DNA of 64,000 nucleotides from Pseudomonas sp. FP1742. GTDB lineage: Bacteria; Pseudomonadota; Gammaproteobacteria; Pseudomonadales; Pseudomonadaceae. The notes below the pieces were generated by a model that ran no database searches, had not been told where the DNA came from, and saw nothing but the letters and a program-made list of their open reading frames with translations. The translations under genes and the position numbers were made by a program. The DNA lies in contig NZ_CP117460.1 of assembly GCF_030687145.1 (NCBI RefSeq), positions 3,720,001 to 3,784,000 on the forward strand. Reading direction: 5' to 3'. Position 1 is the first letter of the stretch. Every line of letters starts with the position of its first letter. Shown piece after piece: positions 62,339 through 64,000 of the stretch.

Positions 62339-63748
62339 TTACCACATGAATTTGAGCTCCACGCCGAGGTAGTTACTATCGTCACCTCCGGCATCCCGTA
62401 ACGTATCACCCACTGCATAGTGAACGGCCTCAACAGCACCGGACAGATTGCGGGTGAATGCATAGTCCATGCGCAATTGATCGTAGTAACCCGTCCAGCG
62501 TCCACCTTGCCCCGCCGTTCCTGCTACCGGCAGATTCGGTTGGGTATAAACCGCGTCCTCGGTGGTTTGTCGCCAGAGCATTCCCACGGCTGTCTGAATG
62601 GACAGGCCGGAGATCGGCTGTATCGTCACAGAAGGCTTGACATGGATAAGGTTGCTGTAGCCGGTGTAACCCGCCAGTGAGAAGTAGTATCCATTCGGGA
62701 ACAGAGGATTGAATGTCCCTAATGTGCCATCTCCGGCATGGTGATCACCGGAAGCCGCATCGAACTGCAGGCCAAAGCGTGGCGTCCAAGGCACAGCTTT
62801 CAGGGTGTACCCCAAACGGCTGCCGCCTGCCCAGGCGCGGATATCTTTGGAACCTACCGTACCGGTCTGAACCATCGCTTCCACATCCCAATCGTATGCC
62901 CCTTCGGCTCCCGCGGTGCGCGCATCGAAGATGTGCCGGGTTTCATCACCCTCTGCGTCGAGATAACTCGCGCCACGTTCTTCGTACAAGCCGTAGTAGG
63001 CCGACAGCTCGTCTTTATTGTTAAGCTGACGCTCGACCCTGAGCATATGGAACGCGACGTCGGAATTGGACTTGTCGTCGAAGTGACGGCCATCCAGGTA
63101 CTGGACAGGATGACTGGCGATGCCAATGAGTCGCCAATTGCTCGTCTCCCAGTCCGCCCAAACGGCATCGAAGGACTGCCGGACGTTTGGTCCATCCCGC
63201 GAAGAAATAAAGCGCTGCAAGTCGAAGGCGAAATCCTGACGCCCCACGCGCGTCTTGAAAGTGTGATCGGCGGTCTGGTCGACGTACTCGACAAAAGCCA
63301 GTCGCATATCCAGGTGGTTCTGGTCTGCGCCGCCTACGGTTGTCTTATCGAAGGCGCGAGCATCTTCCAGTTCGGTGAATACGCGCCAGTGTTCGTTCAA
63401 ATGCAAATCGGCATGCACTTGCAGTCGCTGAATCAGCCACGAGTCGCGTGACCGGTTGCCTATGCCAAATCCATTGGCATCGTTGGACTCAAACCGCTCA
63501 CGAAGCGTCGTGCCGAACGATACATAACGTTGCGGATCATCATCCGACAGCGATATGTATTTGAGACTATCCAGAGGCTCGGTTCTCAACGAAGGGTTTT
63601 GAAGGACTGACCAGTCCTCCTGCCAACGGTTGGTTTTAAGCACAGGGCGTTCAGTCTGATCGGCGGCGAAACCGCTGGAAACTCCCAGCGGCCACAGCAC
63701 GGCCAGAGCCCAAGCACACCCGTTATGCAAAGGACGTCGGCTCTTCAT
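62339..63748 (-). CDS. Alginate-export-family outer-membrane protein
   Basis: A 469-residue beta-barrel protein. The signal peptide ends near GVSSGFAADQT. Family segments include YVSFGTTLRERFESNDANGFG, HLNEHWRVFTELEDARAF and TRVGRQDFAFDLQRFISSRDGPNVRQSFDAV, and the last strand ends in VELKFMW. This is the Alginate_exp group, whose members in catabolic regions often act as porins for small organic compounds rather than for alginate. It lies 14 bases after a VOC-family gene in the same direction, so they may form one transcript. Confidence 0.9.
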   Translation of the reverse strand: MKSRRPLHNGCAWALAVLWPLGVSSGFAADQTERPVLKTNRWQEDWSVLQNPSLRTEPLDSLKYISLSDDDPQRYVSFGTTLRERFESNDANGFGIGNRSRDSWLIQRLQVHADLHLNEHWRVFTELEDARAFDKTTVGGADQNHLDMRLAFVEYVDQTADHTFKTRVGRQDFAFDLQRFISSRDGPNVRQSFDAVWADWETSNWRLIGIASHPVQYLDGRHFDDKSNSDVAFHMLRVERQLNNKDELSAYYGLYEERGASYLDAEGDETRHIFDARTAGAEGAYDWDVEAMVQTGTVGSKDIRAWAGGSRLGYTLKAVPWTPRFGLQFDAASGDHHAGDGTLGTFNPLFPNGYYFSLAGYTGYSNLIHVKPSVTIQPISGLSIQTAVGMLWRQTTEDAVYTQPNLPVAGTAGQGGRWTGYYDQLRMDYAFTRNLSGAVEAVHYAVGDTLRDAGGDDSNYLGVELKFMW

Positions 63749-63762
63749 ATGCGCCCCTCTGA

Positions 63763-64000
63763 TTACTGCGTCACGACTAGTTGGTGTATTTCGGCAACAT
63801 ACCCACCAGGGAATGCCACCAAAGCGGATTGGCGACCAGGTTCTGCTTTAAGGTCTACCAACAGTTGTGCGCCGGAATTCTTGGCTTTGGAGAGGGTGGC
63901 TGCCAGGTCGCCAACTTCGTAACCGGTCGTTTCACGGCCGTAGGGGTAAGGCAGGTGCCCATCAGTCACGAACACCACCATCTTGCCGAAATCGGATTCC
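63763..64000 (-). CDS. VOC (glyoxalase/bleomycin-resistance) family protein, C-terminal part
   Basis: Only the last 78 residues are inside the window; the start lies beyond base 64000. The visible part has the beta-alpha-beta pattern of VOC proteins: MVVFVTDGHLPYPYGRET, DLAATLSKAKNSGAQLLV and the metal-side FPGGYVAEIHQ, where the final Glu is a usual metal ligand in this fold. Whether it is an isomerase, dioxygenase or binding protein cannot be judged from this piece. It is transcribed toward the alginate-export type porin. Confidence 0.8.
   Translation of the reverse strand, partial: ESDFGKMVVFVTDGHLPYPYGRETTGYEVGDLAATLSKAKNSGAQLLVDLKAEPGRQSALVAFPGGYVAEIHQLVVTQ

Overview
The window reads as chromosomal DNA of a fluorescens-group-type Pseudomonas. 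The basis is GC-rich coding with short intergenic gaps, Pseudomonas-type REPIN repeats, FNR/ANR-type boxes, OprD and alginate-export family porins, and a ferulate/vanillate cluster of the ech-vdh-fcs / vanAB kind. No rRNA, tRNA, CRISPR array, phage or transposase was seen. The species assignment is inference.

Layout. (1) 1-2.5 kb, minus strand: a hemN operon made of a small CopD-like membrane protein, a HemN paralogue that has lost its radical-SAM cysteines, and a normal hemN running off the left edge. Two perfect ANR/DNR boxes precede it. (2) 2.7-6.9 kb: a periplasmic binding protein overlapping a membrane GGDEF-EAL protein. (3) 7.3-15.6 kb, plus strand: a type VI secretion vgrG island in the order of Pseudomonas aeruginosa PA0095-PA0101. 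It holds vgrG, a DUF6484 protein, a DUF2169 protein, a ketosynthase-like protein, a PAAR-like GHH nuclease, an immunity candidate and a TIGR02270 protein. The vgrG is cut by one in-frame amber codon. (4) 15.7-20.2 kb: LysE exporter, two AraC regulators, an MFS exporter, and two gene scraps (alcohol dehydrogenase head, aldehyde dehydrogenase tail). (5) 20.2-32.5 kb: the phenylpropanoid core. It holds vanAB with two VanR operators, vanR, the operon ech-vdh-fcs-aat behind a MarR-type palindrome, a MarR regulator, an OprD-family porin and an aromatic-acid MFS importer. (6) 32.7-37.4 kb: amidase, MFS, SphA-type outer-membrane protein and AraC regulator. (7) 37.6-48.7 kb: a six-gene minus-strand operon (aldehyde dehydrogenase, coniferyl alcohol dehydrogenase, DUF1302, DUF1329, BNR/YCF48-like protein, MMPL/RND pump) behind a sigma-54 promoter, with a divergent XylR/DmpR-type activator. 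(8) 49-53.5 kb: TetR, then a NylB-like hydrolase, a porin and a PotF-like binding protein. (9) 54.4-64 kb: a small AraC protein, a very large pseudokinase/AAA/GAF/histidine kinase, a receiver protein with two DNA-binding domains, a stand-alone receiver, an alginate-export type porin and a VOC protein cut by the right edge.

How the genes fit. Coniferyl alcohol would go to coniferaldehyde (CalA) and ferulate (adjacent aldehyde dehydrogenase), then feruloyl-CoA (Fcs), vanillin plus acetyl-CoA (Ech), vanillate (Vdh) and protocatechuate (VanAB). The porins and MFS proteins are candidates for import, and the MMPL pump set for moving hydrophobic substrates across the envelope. Ring cleavage is not encoded here. 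Two amide-hydrolase modules flank this core. One carries a polyamine-type binding protein, which raises the inferred possibility of growth on plant hydroxycinnamoyl amides.
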